Notes under the pieces: generated by a model
The model's input: the letters and a program-made list of their open reading frames with translations, nothing else
The model's database searches: none
Told to the model about the DNA's origin: nothing
DNA from: Lujinxingia vulgaris
GTDB taxonomy: Bacteria > Myxococcota_A > Bradymonadia > Bradymonadales > Bradymonadaceae
Assembly: GCF_007997015.1 (NCBI RefSeq)
Contig: NZ_VOSM01000001.1
Span: 186,001 to 250,000 of the forward strand
Length of the DNA stretch: 64,000 nt
Direction: 5' to 3'
Program-made: the position numbers and the translations under genes
Part shown: positions 63,436 through 64,000 of the stretch, piece by piece
Layout of the letters: every line of letters begins with the position of its first letter
Numbering within the stretch: position 1 is the first letter of the stretch

Positions 63436-64000
63436 TCAGGCGATGCCCTCCAGACGGCTGACGCGGTGGCCCAGCGCAGCAATGCCCGCACCGCCCAGCC
63501 CCAGCGTCACCACAAAGGGCGCCCACATCGGCACCGTTTCGGGGAAGTCCGGGCCGCCCTCAAGCATCGCCTGACCCAGAAGCGTGAGGTTGCCGGTGAG
63601 GCTGAAGAGCGCCGCAGCGGCGTGACCGCCGCTGACCGAGCCGAAGATCGCGTGCAGAATCAGCGGCACAATAAGCGCGCCCAGCCACCCCAGCACCGCG
63701 TAACCTGTGCGGCTGGTCAGGCTGCTCAACCCCACGACCATCGCGCTCATCACCGCCACAAGGCCCACCGCCATCACGACGCCTACGGCATGCAGCGCGG
63801 CGACCTGGCCGGCGTATTCGGTGGAGGCAAAAAACGCCACGCGCAGCCCGCTTAAGAGGATCGCCGGCACAATGGCGGTCAGCGCGCCCAGCATAAAGAG
63901 GCAGAGGAACTTCCCGAACGCATAATCAAAGCGGCTGATGGGCTTGGAGAAGTAGAGCTGCACGGTGCGGTGGCGAAGATCGTCGCTGATGATCCCGCAG
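63436..64000 (-). CDS. Second ABC-2 permease (5' partial)
   Basis: The 3' end of a gene whose start lies past the window. The visible 188 residues run from CGIISDDLRHRTVQLYFSKP to the C-terminus HRVSRLEGIA. ISDDLRHRTVQLYFSKPISR is the cytoplasmic loop of ABC-2 permeases (D-x-R-x-x-x-x-Q-L-Y), and five or six hydrophobic segments follow. It is upstream of the ATPase, 55 bp apart, and belongs to the same transporter. The stop is at 63436-63438. Confidence 0.88.
   Translation of the reverse strand, partial: CGIISDDLRHRTVQLYFSKPISRFDYAFGKFLCLFMLGALTAIVPAILLSGLRVAFFASTEYAGQVAALHAVGVVMAVGLVAVMSAMVVGLSSLTSRTGYAVLGWLGALIVPLILHAIFGSVSGGHAAAALFSLTGNLTLLGQAMLEGGPDFPETVPMWAPFVVTLGLGGAGIAALGHRVSRLEGIA

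Overview
The window is high-GC bacterial DNA with densely packed genes on both strands, frequent 4-base start/stop overlaps, and many signal-peptide lipoproteins and secreted Cys-rich, FG-GAP or Asp-box proteins. Cytochrome c maturation of the variant type (CcmE with Cys in place of the haem-binding His), PHA-regulator-like and CpaF proteins and this secretome style fit a deltaproteobacterial lineage in the broad sense (Myxococcota / Bradymonadota-like). That placement is inference from gene content. No rRNA, tRNA, CRISPR array, prophage or insertion sequence was recognised.

Layout. 1-6.3 kb: a cytochrome c maturation operon on the minus strand, in transcription order ccmE-ccmF-ccmI-like/zinc ribbon-unknown exported protein-ccmA-ccmB. 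6.5-10.6 kb (minus): a lipoprotein, a membrane pseudokinase carrying four TQ motifs, and an orphan CpaF-type secretion ATPase. 10.9-14.1 kb (plus): ccmC and a CcmD-like protein, a GNAT-like protein and an SDR epimerase, followed by an array of about 35-bp tandem repeats and a strong bidirectional terminator. 14.5-26.4 kb: argS, membrane proteins, lipoproteins, a winged-helix-like protein, an alpha/beta hydrolase, an outer-membrane protein, a PHA-regulator-like protein and an MJ0042 zinc-ribbon protein. 26.5-36.3 kb: a phosphohexomutase, a large lipoprotein, a class A penicillin-binding protein coupled to an outer-membrane protein, ribF and a thioesterase. 36.5-39.8 kb: an outer-membrane protein, a CPBP protease whose stop codon lies inside a 14-unit, 42-bp hairpin repeat array, a perfect 18-bp inverted repeat and a GNAT enzyme. 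39.8-46.2 kb (minus): lipoprotein, LolD-like ATPase, FtsX/MacB-like permease and FG-GAP lipoprotein in one operon. 46.4-54.7 kb: a 2-oxoglutarate oxygenase, then four overlapping genes for large secreted proteins. 54.7-61.5 kb: a copper and nitrogen-oxide island with an exported methyltransferase-like lipoprotein, SCO-cupredoxin fusion, three-cupredoxin NirK, NnrS, a CopD-like protein and two small haem-copper-oxidase-like proteins. 61.5-64 kb: a Nos-type ABC transporter running off the window.

How the parts may fit together: the ccm genes would supply c-type cytochromes to a respiratory chain, while the NirK/NnrS/SCO island handles nitrite and NO at the envelope. The most unusual items are the Cys-type CcmE system with two extra proteins, the 42-bp hairpin array that appears related to a neighbouring palindrome, the pseudokinase with repeated TQ motifs, the ABC permease with a Cys-rich insertion beside a similarly Cys-rich lipoprotein, the four-gene secreted operon, and the multi-domain copper proteins.
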